The translations under genes were made by a program, and so were the position numbers. Below the pieces are notes generated by a model, which did no database searches, was not told the DNA's origin, and saw only the letters and a program-made list of their open reading frames with translations. A DNA stretch of 64,000 bases. Origin: Paenibacillus piri. Lineage in GTDB: Bacteria > Bacillota > Bacilli > Paenibacillales > NBRC-103111. This document shows, piece by piece, positions 27,726 through 36,348 of the stretch (its first letter is position 1; every line of letters starts with the position of its first letter). The stretch lies in assembly GCF_004354045.1 (NCBI RefSeq), contig NZ_SMRT01000006.1, forward strand, positions 255,716 through 319,715, read 5' to 3'.

Positions 27726-28763
27726 ATGGTTCATGTATACGGCCGGAGCGGTAAAAGGGATCTGATTGAACATGTTGCGGATATTCGGCAGCTGGCCGGA
27801 TTTCAACGCATGCAGCTAGTTCAGGGGAAGGGCAAAGGCAGCGAGATCATTCAAGTCCGCAATGGCTCCGGTCTGCAGTTCCAAATCGCAGTTGACCGTG
27901 CCTTCGATATCGGAATGTGCGAGATTCACGGCATTCCAGTCGCCTGGTTGTCGCAGAACGGGCCCGTCTCTCCATTTTTTTACGAAAAGGACGAGTGGAA
28001 CCGTAGCTTTGAAGGCGGGCTGCTGGCGACATGCGGTTTGACGACGATGGGCAAGCCGAGTGTGGACGAGGGCCGGTCCTTCGGGCCGCACGGGCGCATT
28101 TCGTCAACCCCGGCTGAGCTTCTGCAGTCGGAAGGGCGCTGGAACGACGGTCAATACGAGCTTATATTCCGGGGGCTTGTCCGGGAAAGCAGCGTAGGCG
28201 GGGAAAACCTGACCATGGAGCGGACGATCGTTACCCGGCTTGGCGACAATAGGATTCACATCACCGACAAGGTGACGAATGAATCGTTCCGGCAGGTTGA
28301 GCATTTGATGATGCATCATTTCAACTTCGGGTTTCCGCTTATTGGCGATAGCTGCGCGATCGATATTCCGCCCGGCCCGAAACGATGGATCAACGGAGAA
28401 GGCCCGACCGACGGTTGGAACGGATTCCCCGCCCCTGTGGAGAACGGGCGGCCTACCGTTATGGTCCATGAAGATGTGCAGGCTCATGAGGGGAGCGTGC
28501 AGGTACGCATAAGCAATACAGTCATCCATAACGGCCAAGAAAGCAAGCTCGCCGTCAAGCTTGGCTATGATAAAACGGCAAGCCCGTATTTGACCCAATG
28601 GAAGCATCCCGGAAAAGGCGTCTATGTGCTGGGCATCGAGCCCGGCAATGCGACAACCGAAGGCCGTGCCGTGCACCGTCAACGGGGAACGCTGCCGATA
28701 CTCGCTCCGGGCGAGCAAAAAACGTATACGTTCTGTATCGAATTTCAGTTGGGAGGGGTATAA
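27726..28763 (+). CDS. DUF4432 family aldose-1-epimerase-like protein
   Basis: 345 residues of the galactose-mutarotase-like fold (DUF4432). Recognisable segments: VDRAFDIGMCEIHGIPVAWL near residue 58, GGLLATCGLTTMG near residue 97, and HHFNFGFPLIGDSCAIDIP near residue 198. It probably interconverts anomers of the incoming sugar or acts on a related intermediate in the cytoplasm. AAGGAGCAAACG precedes the ATG. Its last bases contain the ribosome binding site of the following sulfatase. Confidence 0.82.
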   Translation: MVHVYGRSGKRDLIEHVADIRQLAGFQRMQLVQGKGKGSEIIQVRNGSGLQFQIAVDRAFDIGMCEIHGIPVAWLSQNGPVSPFFYEKDEWNRSFEGGLLATCGLTTMGKPSVDEGRSFGPHGRISSTPAELLQSEGRWNDGQYELIFRGLVRESSVGGENLTMERTIVTRLGDNRIHITDKVTNESFRQVEHLMMHHFNFGFPLIGDSCAIDIPPGPKRWINGEGPTDGWNGFPAPVENGRPTVMVHEDVQAHEGSVQVRISNTVIHNGQESKLAVKLGYDKTASPYLTQWKHPGKGVYVLGIEPGNATTEGRAVHRQRGTLPILAPGEQKTYTFCIEFQLGGV

Positions 28764-28768
28764 CAATT
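28751..28768 (+). promoter_or_regulatory. Ribosome binding site with apparent AUU start codon
   Basis: GGGAGGGG (28751-28758) lies seven bases before ATT (28766-28768), which opens the reading frame exactly at the conserved sulfatase N-terminus. There is no in-frame ATG, GTG or TTG between the start of the overlapping frame at 28598 and this point. Confidence 0.7.
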
Positions 28769-30475
28769 AACGTCATTTGCATCTTGGTAGATACGTTGCG
28801 GCGCGATCATTTGGGCTGCTACGGAAATTCAACGATTGACACCCCTAACCTGGATCGGTTTGCCGAAAACAGCGCTCTTTTTAACAATGCGTACATCGGT
28901 TCTTACCCGTGTATGCCCGCGCGCCAGGATTTGTGGACAGGGCAATTGAATTTCTTGTGGCGAGGCTGGTCTCCCTTGGAACATGACCGGTCGGATATGA
29001 TCACGCTGTTAACCGAGCATAAGAAGAACACCATGCTGATCACGGACCATTATCATCTGTGGCAGTACGGGTCCGGCAATTATCACTTTTCATTTAACGG
29101 ACTGGAGATGATCCGCGGTCAGGAAATGGACAATTGGATCACCAGCCCGGATATTCCGGTCGAATATCCGGCGGATAGAGAGAAACTGAACCGCAATTGG
29201 CCGCAATATGTACGGAACACGGCGCATTTTCGCAAGGAAGAAGATTATTTTGCGGCACAAGTGTTCCAGAAATCGATCGATTGGATCGATCAAAACAAAA
29301 ACTTGTCCGATTTTTTCCTGATGATCGATTGTTTCGACCCGCACGAACCGTTTGATCCGCCGCCCGGATATGCGGAGAAATATAATCCGGGATATACAGG
29401 GGATTCTGTCATCTGGCCGAAGTACGGGGATGCCGACCGCTTGACGCCCGAAGAGCTGCAGCAGGTTCACGCTCTGTACTGCGGCGAAGTCAGCTTTGTC
29501 GACCGTTGGTTCGGGAAATTTTACGACAAGCTGGAGCAACTGGGACTGCTCGACAATACGATGGTCATTGTGACCAGCGATCACGGTTTCCTGTTCGGGG
29601 AGCATAACTGGCTCGGGAAGCATGCGAGATTATTGTTCCAGGATATTGCGAGAACGCCGCTGTTGATTCATCATCCGAAAATCAAGTCGGGCGCTGTGTA
29701 CGAGCAGTTGGTGCAGATGGCCGATTTGACGCCGACGATCCTGCAAAGCATGGGCGTTCAAACACCTGTGCATATGCACGGACAAAGCCTTGCTCCGTTA
29801 TGGGAGCAGGAGGAGGACGCTTCGTCCGGGACGGAACGAACGCAGGACGTGTCGCAACGCATGCTAACGAACGAATTACATGACGGTGTGAAGGAAAAGT
29901 CGGGGGACAAATCGAAAGAACGAGAACGCTCGCAGGACGCGCCTCAGGCGGGCAGCGTATCGGCCGCTGCCGTCGTTCCGGCGGCAGGGGATATCCGCTC
30001 GCGCCGGGAGCTGATCTTTGGCGTATTCGGCGGGCCTGTGTATTGTACGGACGGGGAGTGGCTGCTGGTGAAGAAACCGCTGCCCGGCAACTCTCCGCTC
30101 TATTGGTATACAAGGTCGCATTATAACAACTGGGATTTCGGCCAACAAAATTTGTATGCCGACAGCCGGGAGCGGCTGAAGCAGTGGGACGGCGAGCGTT
30201 TTCCGACGCAGTATGAGCATGCGCATCCGGGCCATGCCGCTCCAAGGCTGATCCGTCAGGAGAGCGACCTGAGGTCGTCACCTTCGGTGGCGCATGACGA
30301 ACTGTACCGCATCGCCGACGATCATGCACAGCTGCACGATTTGGCAAGCGATCGGCCTGATGTTGTGGAACGGCTGAAGCAGGGAATACGCGACAGGCTC
30401 GCGTATATCGCCGCACCGCAGGAGCAGCTTCAGCGGTTGGGCTTAAGCCAGGCGGAAGCGGATTCCGGGAATTGA
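28766..30475 (+). CDS. Sulfatase (type I) of cluster 2
   Basis: About 569 residues if translation begins at ATT 28766. The N-terminus NVICILVDTLRRDHLGCYG is the standard start of the sulfatase core. The maturation motif is C-M-P-A-R with C49, and SDHGFLFGEHNWLGKHAR near residue 271 holds the second metal set. About 70 residues (roughly 350-420) of charged, Ser/Glu/Lys/Arg-rich low-complexity sequence interrupt the C-terminal part, unlike the cluster 1 enzyme. No signal peptide, so it is likely cytoplasmic. It is only distantly related to the sulfatase at 14752, so the substrate probably differs. The start overlaps neither neighbour: DUF4432 ends three bases before. Confidence 0.85.
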   Translation: MNVICILVDTLRRDHLGCYGNSTIDTPNLDRFAENSALFNNAYIGSYPCMPARQDLWTGQLNFLWRGWSPLEHDRSDMITLLTEHKKNTMLITDHYHLWQYGSGNYHFSFNGLEMIRGQEMDNWITSPDIPVEYPADREKLNRNWPQYVRNTAHFRKEEDYFAAQVFQKSIDWIDQNKNLSDFFLMIDCFDPHEPFDPPPGYAEKYNPGYTGDSVIWPKYGDADRLTPEELQQVHALYCGEVSFVDRWFGKFYDKLEQLGLLDNTMVIVTSDHGFLFGEHNWLGKHARLLFQDIARTPLLIHHPKIKSGAVYEQLVQMADLTPTILQSMGVQTPVHMHGQSLAPLWEQEEDASSGTERTQDVSQRMLTNELHDGVKEKSGDKSKERERSQDAPQAGSVSAAAVVPAAGDIRSRRELIFGVFGGPVYCTDGEWLLVKKPLPGNSPLYWYTRSHYNNWDFGQQNLYADSRERLKQWDGERFPTQYEHAHPGHAAPRLIRQESDLRSSPSVAHDELYRIADDHAQLHDLASDRPDVVERLKQGIRDRLAYIAAPQEQLQRLGLSQAEADSGN

Positions 30476-30490
30476 GGCTGAGAGTGCGCT

Positions 30491-30739
30491 ATGGATATCA
30501 AAATGTGCTGCACCAATTTGGATTTGTTCGCCGGTGAGAGCGCCGGAAAAGCGGCGGCCGGAATCATCGCCGGACAGTGCGCCCCTGCAACGGCAGGCTC
30601 CCATGGAGTCAACAAAGAGAAGGCGGACCTTGAAGTCGAGGAGGTCCGCTGCCTCGGATATTGTTACTGGTGTCCGCAAGGCTTAATGGCGCTGGTAGAC
30701 GGCATTTTAGTTAGAGACAACGACAACCACGGGGAGTGA
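30491..30739 (+). CDS. DUF1450 (YuzB-like) cysteine-rich small protein
   Basis: 82 residues. The C-terminal half contains CLGYCYWCPQGLMALVDG, matching the CLGYCGxC...ALVNG signature of the DUF1450 family, and the N-terminus MCCTNLDLFAG matches the family's C-x-x-N-L start. Five cysteines (three in C-x3-C-x2-C) suggest a thioredoxin-like or metal/iron-sulfur binding site; the family function is not known to me. It is unusual to find it inside a sugar operon. It may supply reducing or metal chemistry to the neighbouring enzymes. Confidence 0.75.
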   Translation: MDIKMCCTNLDLFAGESAGKAAAGIIAGQCAPATAGSHGVNKEKADLEVEEVRCLGYCYWCPQGLMALVDGILVRDNDNHGE

Positions 30740-30747
30740 GAGATTGT

Positions 30748-32256
30748 ATGAATTTATACTGGGGAGACTTGCACAATCATTGCGGCATTACGTATGGTTT
30801 CGGCAGCCTGGAGAATGCTTTGGCGGCCGCCAAAGAACAGCTCGATTTCTGCGCTATCATCGGTCACGCCATGTGGCCGGATATGCCGGAAAGAACGGAG
30901 GAGCTGGAGTTTCTGGTCGATTTCCATTTGAAAGGATTCGCGAAGCTGCGGAATAACTGGGAAGGCGTGCGCGATACGGTCAAAGCATGGAATGTTCCTC
31001 ATGAATTCGTTACGTTCCAAGGCTACGAAATTCATTCCAGCGAATTCGGCGATCACCATATTCTGTCGACATCGGACGAGCTGCCGTTGATTCAAGCGAA
31101 TTCTCCGGCTGAGCTTGTATCGAGTCTGGCCCCTCTGTCCGTGATCGCCGTTCCCCACCATGTGGGTTATACCCCCGGTTACAGGGGCGCGAACTGGGAT
31201 GCCTTTTCCGAGAGCATAAGCCCGGTCGTCGAAGTGTTTTCCAAACACGGAAGCAGCATGTCCGATTCAAGCCCCTACACCTACCTGCATACGATGGGAC
31301 CGAGAGATTCCCGCAATACGATTGTTTCGGCCATTCAACGCGGAAAAAGATTCAGCTTTGCCGGATCGACCGACCATCATGCCGGATATCCGGGCTCTTT
31401 CGGGGACGGCCGGGTTGCCGTATTGGCGGCGGAAAAAACGCGCGAATCGATTTGGGAAGCATTGCTGGCACGCCGCACTTATGCGGTGACCGGCGATAAA
31501 ATTGCCTGTCACTTTACGGTCAATGGAGCGATTTTCGGCAGTGAAGTAAATGATACCGGGCGCAGGCAGCTTCTGCTGGATGTAACGGCTTGCGACGGGA
31601 TTGAAAAAGTGACGGTATACAAGAACGGTATCGTATGGAATATCGTGAACGGCATTAGCGGTGCCGGTCTTAAAACCGTTCGTCCGGCTCAGAGGGGTAC
31701 TTATAAAGTGCGCGTAGAGATGGGCTGGGGCGAGAGTAAAGACGGCTTTAAGTGGCAGGGAAGCGCTCGTCTGGACGGGGGCGAGGTCAAATCCGTAGAA
31801 ACCTGCTTCCGTGGACAAAGCGTACTGGCGCCATCGCCGGAGATGCGGGAAAACCCGAATATCAATGCGCTGGATAACAGGCTCATTTCCACATCGTCCG
31901 ACGGGGCCGAATGGACCTGCACCACCTTTAAAAACCCGTCGACGCTGCATCCGCAGACCGCCGCCCTCATTTTTGAAATCGACGGCGATGTTGACAGCCG
32001 GCTATCGGTCGAAGTAAACGGCCAAACCTTTGCTTATACGATTGGCGAACTGATTACTGGCAGCCGTTCTTCCCATCTGCAGCCTTACAATTCCGAAGCG
32101 GTGCTCTTCCATCGCGCTGTTCCGGAGCATGAATACCGTTTTCAGGGCGAATGGTCGGACGAAGAGAAAGAAACGGACTGCGATGCTTATCATGTGGAAA
32201 TTAAGCAGTGGAACGGACAGTATGCCTGGATTTCTCCTGTGTTTGTAAAGGCGTGA
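30748..32256 (+). CDS. DUF3604/PHP-type metal-dependent hydrolase
   Basis: About 502 residues from ATG 30748; a GTG at 30736 overlapping the previous stop is the alternative. The PHP-type metal motif GDLHNHCG is at about 6-13, further ligands occur in FQGYEIHS, VPHHVGY and GSTDHHAGYP. A C-terminal beta-rich domain starts near residue 250. It probably hydrolyses an amide, ester or phosphoester in the sulfated-sugar pathway. As NagA is absent from the cluster, a deacetylase-like role is possible but only inferred. Confidence 0.8.
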   Translation: MNLYWGDLHNHCGITYGFGSLENALAAAKEQLDFCAIIGHAMWPDMPERTEELEFLVDFHLKGFAKLRNNWEGVRDTVKAWNVPHEFVTFQGYEIHSSEFGDHHILSTSDELPLIQANSPAELVSSLAPLSVIAVPHHVGYTPGYRGANWDAFSESISPVVEVFSKHGSSMSDSSPYTYLHTMGPRDSRNTIVSAIQRGKRFSFAGSTDHHAGYPGSFGDGRVAVLAAEKTRESIWEALLARRTYAVTGDKIACHFTVNGAIFGSEVNDTGRRQLLLDVTACDGIEKVTVYKNGIVWNIVNGISGAGLKTVRPAQRGTYKVRVEMGWGESKDGFKWQGSARLDGGEVKSVETCFRGQSVLAPSPEMRENPNINALDNRLISTSSDGAEWTCTTFKNPSTLHPQTAALIFEIDGDVDSRLSVEVNGQTFAYTIGELITGSRSSHLQPYNSEAVLFHRAVPEHEYRFQGEWSDEEKETDCDAYHVEIKQWNGQYAWISPVFVKA

Positions 32257-33065
32257 TGAATCCGGTGCATGCAAAGAACAGATGGAGCATGATGGAAGCT
32301 GCAATGGAAACGGACGGGAGCAAGGATGCCGGCCTCGGCAGCTCTGTGCAGGGGCTGCACCTGACTGTTGTTAAACATAATGAGGACATGTCGCAGGCGG
32401 CCGCCGAAAGGGTGCTGGCTCAGTTGGCCCAGCGCCCGGACAGCGTGCTGGGCCTTGCAACCGGCGGTACTCCGGTCGGCTTGTACCGCCAGCTGCAGGA
32501 GCGAAAAGCCGATCTGTCCAAGGCAGCGCTGTTTAATTTGGATGAATACTATCCTCTGCCCCGGCGCCATCCGCAAAGCTTTTTTCAATTTATGAAAGGG
32601 CATGTGTACGATCCGTTAATGCCATTAAGCTATGATATTCCGAATGGGGAAGCGGAGGACGTGGAGCGGGAGTGCACGCGTTACGAGACGGCGATCCGCA
32701 GCGCCGGAGGGATCGATCTTCAGGTGCTGGGGGTCGGAAGGAACGGTCATATCGGCTTCAATGAGCCGGGAACGCCGTTCACGTCAAGAACCCGGATTGT
32801 CGCTTTGAAGCGGGAAACGATGGAGGATAACGCCCGCTTCTTCGGAGATATCGGTTTGGTGCCGAAGCGAGCGATTACAATGGGCATCGGCACGATTCTG
32901 GAAGCGCGATCGATCCTGCTGTTGGCCAGCGGAGCGGCAAAAGCGGAGGCGCTGTACCAATTGTTGAAAGGGGACGTATCGCCGGACGTTCCGGTTACGG
33001 CGCTGCGCCTGCATCCGTCGGTGCACGTGATTGCGGATGAACAAGCAGCCTCCTTGCTGGAATGA
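32256..33065 (+). CDS. nagB: Glucosamine-6-phosphate deaminase
   Basis: About 269 residues from an ATG overlapping the previous stop (ATGA). Family landmarks: LGLATGGTPVGLYRQL near residue 66, FNLDEYYPLPRRHPQSF near residue 91, and GVGRNGHIGFNEPGTPF near residue 159 with the catalytic His. It converts glucosamine-6-phosphate to fructose-6-phosphate plus ammonia, tying cluster 2 to amino-sugar catabolism. The first 30 or so residues exceed the usual NagB N-terminus, so a start a little further in is possible, though I see no better ribosome binding site. Confidence 0.88.
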   Translation: MNPVHAKNRWSMMEAAMETDGSKDAGLGSSVQGLHLTVVKHNEDMSQAAAERVLAQLAQRPDSVLGLATGGTPVGLYRQLQERKADLSKAALFNLDEYYPLPRRHPQSFFQFMKGHVYDPLMPLSYDIPNGEAEDVERECTRYETAIRSAGGIDLQVLGVGRNGHIGFNEPGTPFTSRTRIVALKRETMEDNARFFGDIGLVPKRAITMGIGTILEARSILLLASGAAKAEALYQLLKGDVSPDVPVTALRLHPSVHVIADEQAASLLE

Positions 33066-33120
33066 AGCCGGCATTTGAATCCAGGCGCAGGCGGTCTTAG
33101 ACGGAGGGGGGTATTCTCAT

Positions 33121-34203
33121 ATGGAAAAACAATTGCGGGTCGGCATTATCGGCTGCGGCGGCATTGCCAATGCCAAACATATGCCGAGTCTTGCCAAGCT
33201 GCCTCAAGTGGAGCTGGCCGCGTTCGCAAACCGGACACCGGATAAAGCCCGCTTGGCGGCCCAATCCTTCGGTTCGGCGGATGCGAAGGTGTATGCGGAT
33301 TACCGCGAATTGCTCGAGGACCGGACCATAGACGTTGTCCATGTTTGCACCAGCAACGATACGCATGCGGAAATAGCTATAGCTGCTTTGGCCGCAGGCA
33401 AGCATGTGATGTGCGAAAAGCCGATGGCTAAAACGACAGCGGAAGCGAGACGAATGGTCGAGGCGGCGAAACGATCCGGTAAAAAGCTGACGATCAGTTA
33501 TAACAACCGGTACCGGCCGGACTCGCAGTACTTGTACCAGATGTGCCGCAATCAAGATTTGGGGCATATTTATTGGGCCAAAGCCTACGCGCTGCGGCGC
33601 AGGGGCGTTCCGACCTGGGGAGCGTTTCTCAGCAAGGAGAAGCAGGGCGGCGGACCGCTCCTCGACATCGGGACCCACTCGCTGGATTTGGCCTTGTGGA
33701 TGATGGATAACTATAAGCCGAAAACCGTGCTGGGTACGGCATTTCATCAATTGGGAAAGCAGCCGAATGCCGCCAATCCTTACGGATCATGGGACCCTTC
33801 CAGGTTCACCGTAGAAGATTCGGCTTTGGCCATGATTACGATGGACAATGGAGCTACGGTGACGCTGGAGGCGAGCTGGGCGTTGAACATCGTACACGAA
33901 GGCACGGGCAAAGTGACGTTGTGCGGTACGGCGGCCGGTGCCGACATGTGGGACGGCTTGACGATCAATGGGGAAAAATACGGCAAGCTGTATACGACTC
34001 GCATCCATCTGGAGGATGTAGGAGTACCCTTCTACGAGACACGGAAAGAGAGCCCGGCCGATTTGGAAGCCCGGTTGTGGATCGAGGCGATTTTAAACGA
34101 CCGGGAACCGGTTGTTCAGCCCGAGCAGGCGCTGGTCGTACAGGAAATACTGGAAGCGATCTATGTTTCAGCGGAAACCGGGCAAGCGGTTAATTTTGAA
34201 TGA
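33121..34203 (+). CDS. Gfo/Idh/MocA family oxidoreductase, type 1, cluster 2
   Basis: 360 residues, close homologue of the 19697 gene product. GIIGCGGIA is at 8-16, CEKPMA near residue 98 and GGGPLLDIGTHSLDL near residue 178, all intact. Shared unusual stretches with the cluster 1 protein (ALNIVHEG/ALNIRHEG, GADMWDGL) point to the same or a related substrate. GGAGGGGGG precedes the ATG. First of the second trio. Confidence 0.9.
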   Translation: MEKQLRVGIIGCGGIANAKHMPSLAKLPQVELAAFANRTPDKARLAAQSFGSADAKVYADYRELLEDRTIDVVHVCTSNDTHAEIAIAALAAGKHVMCEKPMAKTTAEARRMVEAAKRSGKKLTISYNNRYRPDSQYLYQMCRNQDLGHIYWAKAYALRRRGVPTWGAFLSKEKQGGGPLLDIGTHSLDLALWMMDNYKPKTVLGTAFHQLGKQPNAANPYGSWDPSRFTVEDSALAMITMDNGATVTLEASWALNIVHEGTGKVTLCGTAAGADMWDGLTINGEKYGKLYTTRIHLEDVGVPFYETRKESPADLEARLWIEAILNDREPVVQPEQALVVQEILEAIYVSAETGQAVNFE

Positions 34204-34252
34204 TGATTCTGGCTGCTTTGCGTCAATATGCGAAGCGATAAGGGGAATGGTT

Positions 34253-35344
34253 ATGATGAAAATAGCCGTTATTGGCGCCGGTGAAACCGGTAAACGGTAT
34301 GTGCAGCACCTGTTGAACGCCGGTCAAACGGAGATTGCCGGCGTGTATGATACGCAATTGGAAGCGGCTTCGGCATTAGCCCAACGATGCGGTTGTCCTG
34401 CATTTCCTTCGATGGAAGCGCTGGACGCCGCCTTGCCCCGGGACACGGTATACAACTGTTTAGGACTGCCGGAGGACAGCCAGATGCCGTATCTGTTCCG
34501 CGCTTTAGCAGGCGGCAGGCAGGTAATTGCAAGAATGCCCGCTGCGGATAGCGTCGAAGATGTTCAAGCGCTGCTGGAAGCAGCCGAGGCGCATGGGGGC
34601 CGGTTGTTGTTCAGTCACCCGGAGCGTTTTTATTACCACAATATCGATTTGAAACATCGCATCGAAGCCGGATCGATCGGCCGGATCGGCACGATTAATG
34701 TCAAACGTTACCTTCCTCTGCGCCCCACTGCCTTCCGTCAGGATGAGTCAGGTGCGAGCGGCGTTCATTGGATGGGCGGGAACTATAGCTGTGCCGGTGA
34801 GCCGAAAGACGGGGCACTATTTGGCCTCGCTCTGCACGATATCGATCTGCTGCGCTGGACACTCGGCGAAGTGGCGAACGTGTATGCGATGCATACAGCA
34901 TCCGGAGAGTCGGATTATGTCCTGGTCACGCTTAAATTCCGGCAAGGCTCCATTGCCAATATCGAAGCGTACCGGGGGTATCCGGGCGGCTATACGGCGG
35001 CAGTAGAGTATGCCGGTTCCAAAGGCGTTATACGGTATGACAATCGCAAAACAAACGCGCTTCAAATACACAAAACGGAAAATTCGGCTTCGTGGCCGCA
35101 TAATACGCAGTTCAGCCCTTCCTTCCGCCATCCCGAGCTTGATGAGCTCGTTCACTTGTTAAGCTGCTTAAGAAACGGTTCACAGCCGATGATGACGGTC
35201 GAAGATGTCCGCGAAACGCTGAAAGTGGTACATGCGGCGCAACAATCGATTCGTACCGGTCAGCCGGTGCAGCTTGGCGTTGACCGAGTTAATGGCATAC
35301 CCGGATTTCATGGCGAAGCGAACGGAGGTGGGGAGCATGCGTAA
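34253..35344 (+). CDS. Gfo/Idh/MocA family protein, type 2, cluster 2, lacking the EKP motif
   Basis: 363 residues from ATG 34253 (AAGGGG eight bases upstream). IGAGETGKRY is at 6-15. The catalytic EKP segment reads ARMPAA (GGRQVIARMPAAD, near residue 90), so both Glu and Lys are gone. The H-D motif in LALHDIDLLRWTLG is kept. It is more diverged from its cluster 1 counterpart than the type 1 and type 3 pairs are from each other, yet holds the same middle position. Confidence 0.82.
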   Translation: MMKIAVIGAGETGKRYVQHLLNAGQTEIAGVYDTQLEAASALAQRCGCPAFPSMEALDAALPRDTVYNCLGLPEDSQMPYLFRALAGGRQVIARMPAADSVEDVQALLEAAEAHGGRLLFSHPERFYYHNIDLKHRIEAGSIGRIGTINVKRYLPLRPTAFRQDESGASGVHWMGGNYSCAGEPKDGALFGLALHDIDLLRWTLGEVANVYAMHTASGESDYVLVTLKFRQGSIANIEAYRGYPGGYTAAVEYAGSKGVIRYDNRKTNALQIHKTENSASWPHNTQFSPSFRHPELDELVHLLSCLRNGSQPMMTVEDVRETLKVVHAAQQSIRTGQPVQLGVDRVNGIPGFHGEANGGGEHA

Positions 35345-36347
35345 AATAAAAGTGGGACTGATCAGCTTCGCCCATCTTCATGCGGTCAGTTACTTACAGG
35401 CGCTGATCGGGCACCCGGAGGTGGAATTGGTCGGGATTGCGGATGAAAACCGGGAACGCGTAGAGCCATACATCCGGCAGTATCAAATACCCTATACTTC
35501 CGATTACCGCAAGCTGTTGGCCGGCGACGCCGATGTCGTGATCATCAGCTCGGAAAATTCCAGGCACGCCGAGATGACGATTGAAGCGGCCCGGCATAAA
35601 AAGCATGTGCTTTGCGAAAAACCGCTGGGGATCGCCAAAGAAGAAATGCGTCGCATGATCGATGCATGCAAACAAAACGGCGTGCAGTTGATGACATCAT
35701 TTCCTAACCGCTACATTCCGATGATTGTCGCCGCCAAGCAGGCCATCGACCAAGGCGAAATCGGCCGGGTGATTGCCGTCAAAGCAACGAACAAAGGAGA
35801 AATGATCGGCGGATGGTTCAATGACCGCTCTTTATCGGGCGGCGGCGCGTTGATCGATCATACGGTGCATGTCATGGATTTGCTGAACTGGATTCTCCGC
35901 TCGCGGGCGGTTGAGGTGTACGCCGAGTCGGGCAGCTTGTTTCATGATGCCGATATCGATGATGCGGGAATGGTCCACGTCAAATACGAGAATGGTGTCA
36001 TCGTTGCCTTGGATGCGAGCTGGTCGCGTACCCGCGCTTTTCCGTACAAACGCGATTTGACGATGGAGATCGTCGGCACGGACGGCGTTATTTCGATCGA
36101 TTATTTCGCTCAAATCAATGAGGTGTACAGCGAAGCAGCCGGGCATGCCGAGTGGAGCTACTGGGGGGACAATAAGGATCAGCTGCTGATTAACGATTTG
36201 ATCCGGTGCATCCGGGAAAATAGACCGGTGGCCATTACCGGAGAGGACGGATACAATTCAACCATGATCGCATTAGCCGCTTACGAATCGATTCGTCTGA
36301 AGAGACCAGTAAGTCTTATTGATTATAAGATGGAAAAGGACGGATAA
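35337..36347 (+). CDS. Gfo/Idh/MocA family oxidoreductase, type 3, cluster 2
   Basis: 336 residues from ATG 35337, overlapping the previous gene by eight bases, with GGAGGTGGGGAG upstream. It shares with the 21774 product the FAHxHA N-terminal loop, CEKPLG, ACKQNGVQLMT and LSGGGALIDHTVHVMD. All catalytic residues are present. The overlap layout (type 2 running into type 3) is the same in both clusters. Confidence 0.89.
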   Translation: MRKIKVGLISFAHLHAVSYLQALIGHPEVELVGIADENRERVEPYIRQYQIPYTSDYRKLLAGDADVVIISSENSRHAEMTIEAARHKKHVLCEKPLGIAKEEMRRMIDACKQNGVQLMTSFPNRYIPMIVAAKQAIDQGEIGRVIAVKATNKGEMIGGWFNDRSLSGGGALIDHTVHVMDLLNWILRSRAVEVYAESGSLFHDADIDDAGMVHVKYENGVIVALDASWSRTRAFPYKRDLTMEIVGTDGVISIDYFAQINEVYSEAAGHAEWSYWGDNKDQLLINDLIRCIRENRPVAITGEDGYNSTMIALAAYESIRLKRPVSLIDYKMEKDG

Positions 36348-36348
36348 C

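Noticed and set aside
28598..28765. ATG 28598 as start of the cluster 2 sulfatase
   Set aside because: It adds 56 basic residues unlike any sulfatase N-terminus, overlaps DUF4432 coding sequence and has no matching ribosome binding site.
34112..34252. Upstream extension of the type 2 oxidoreductase gene of cluster 2
   Set aside because: It overlaps the end of the type 1 gene in another frame; ATG 34253 has AAGGGG at the right distance and begins the Rossmann fold.
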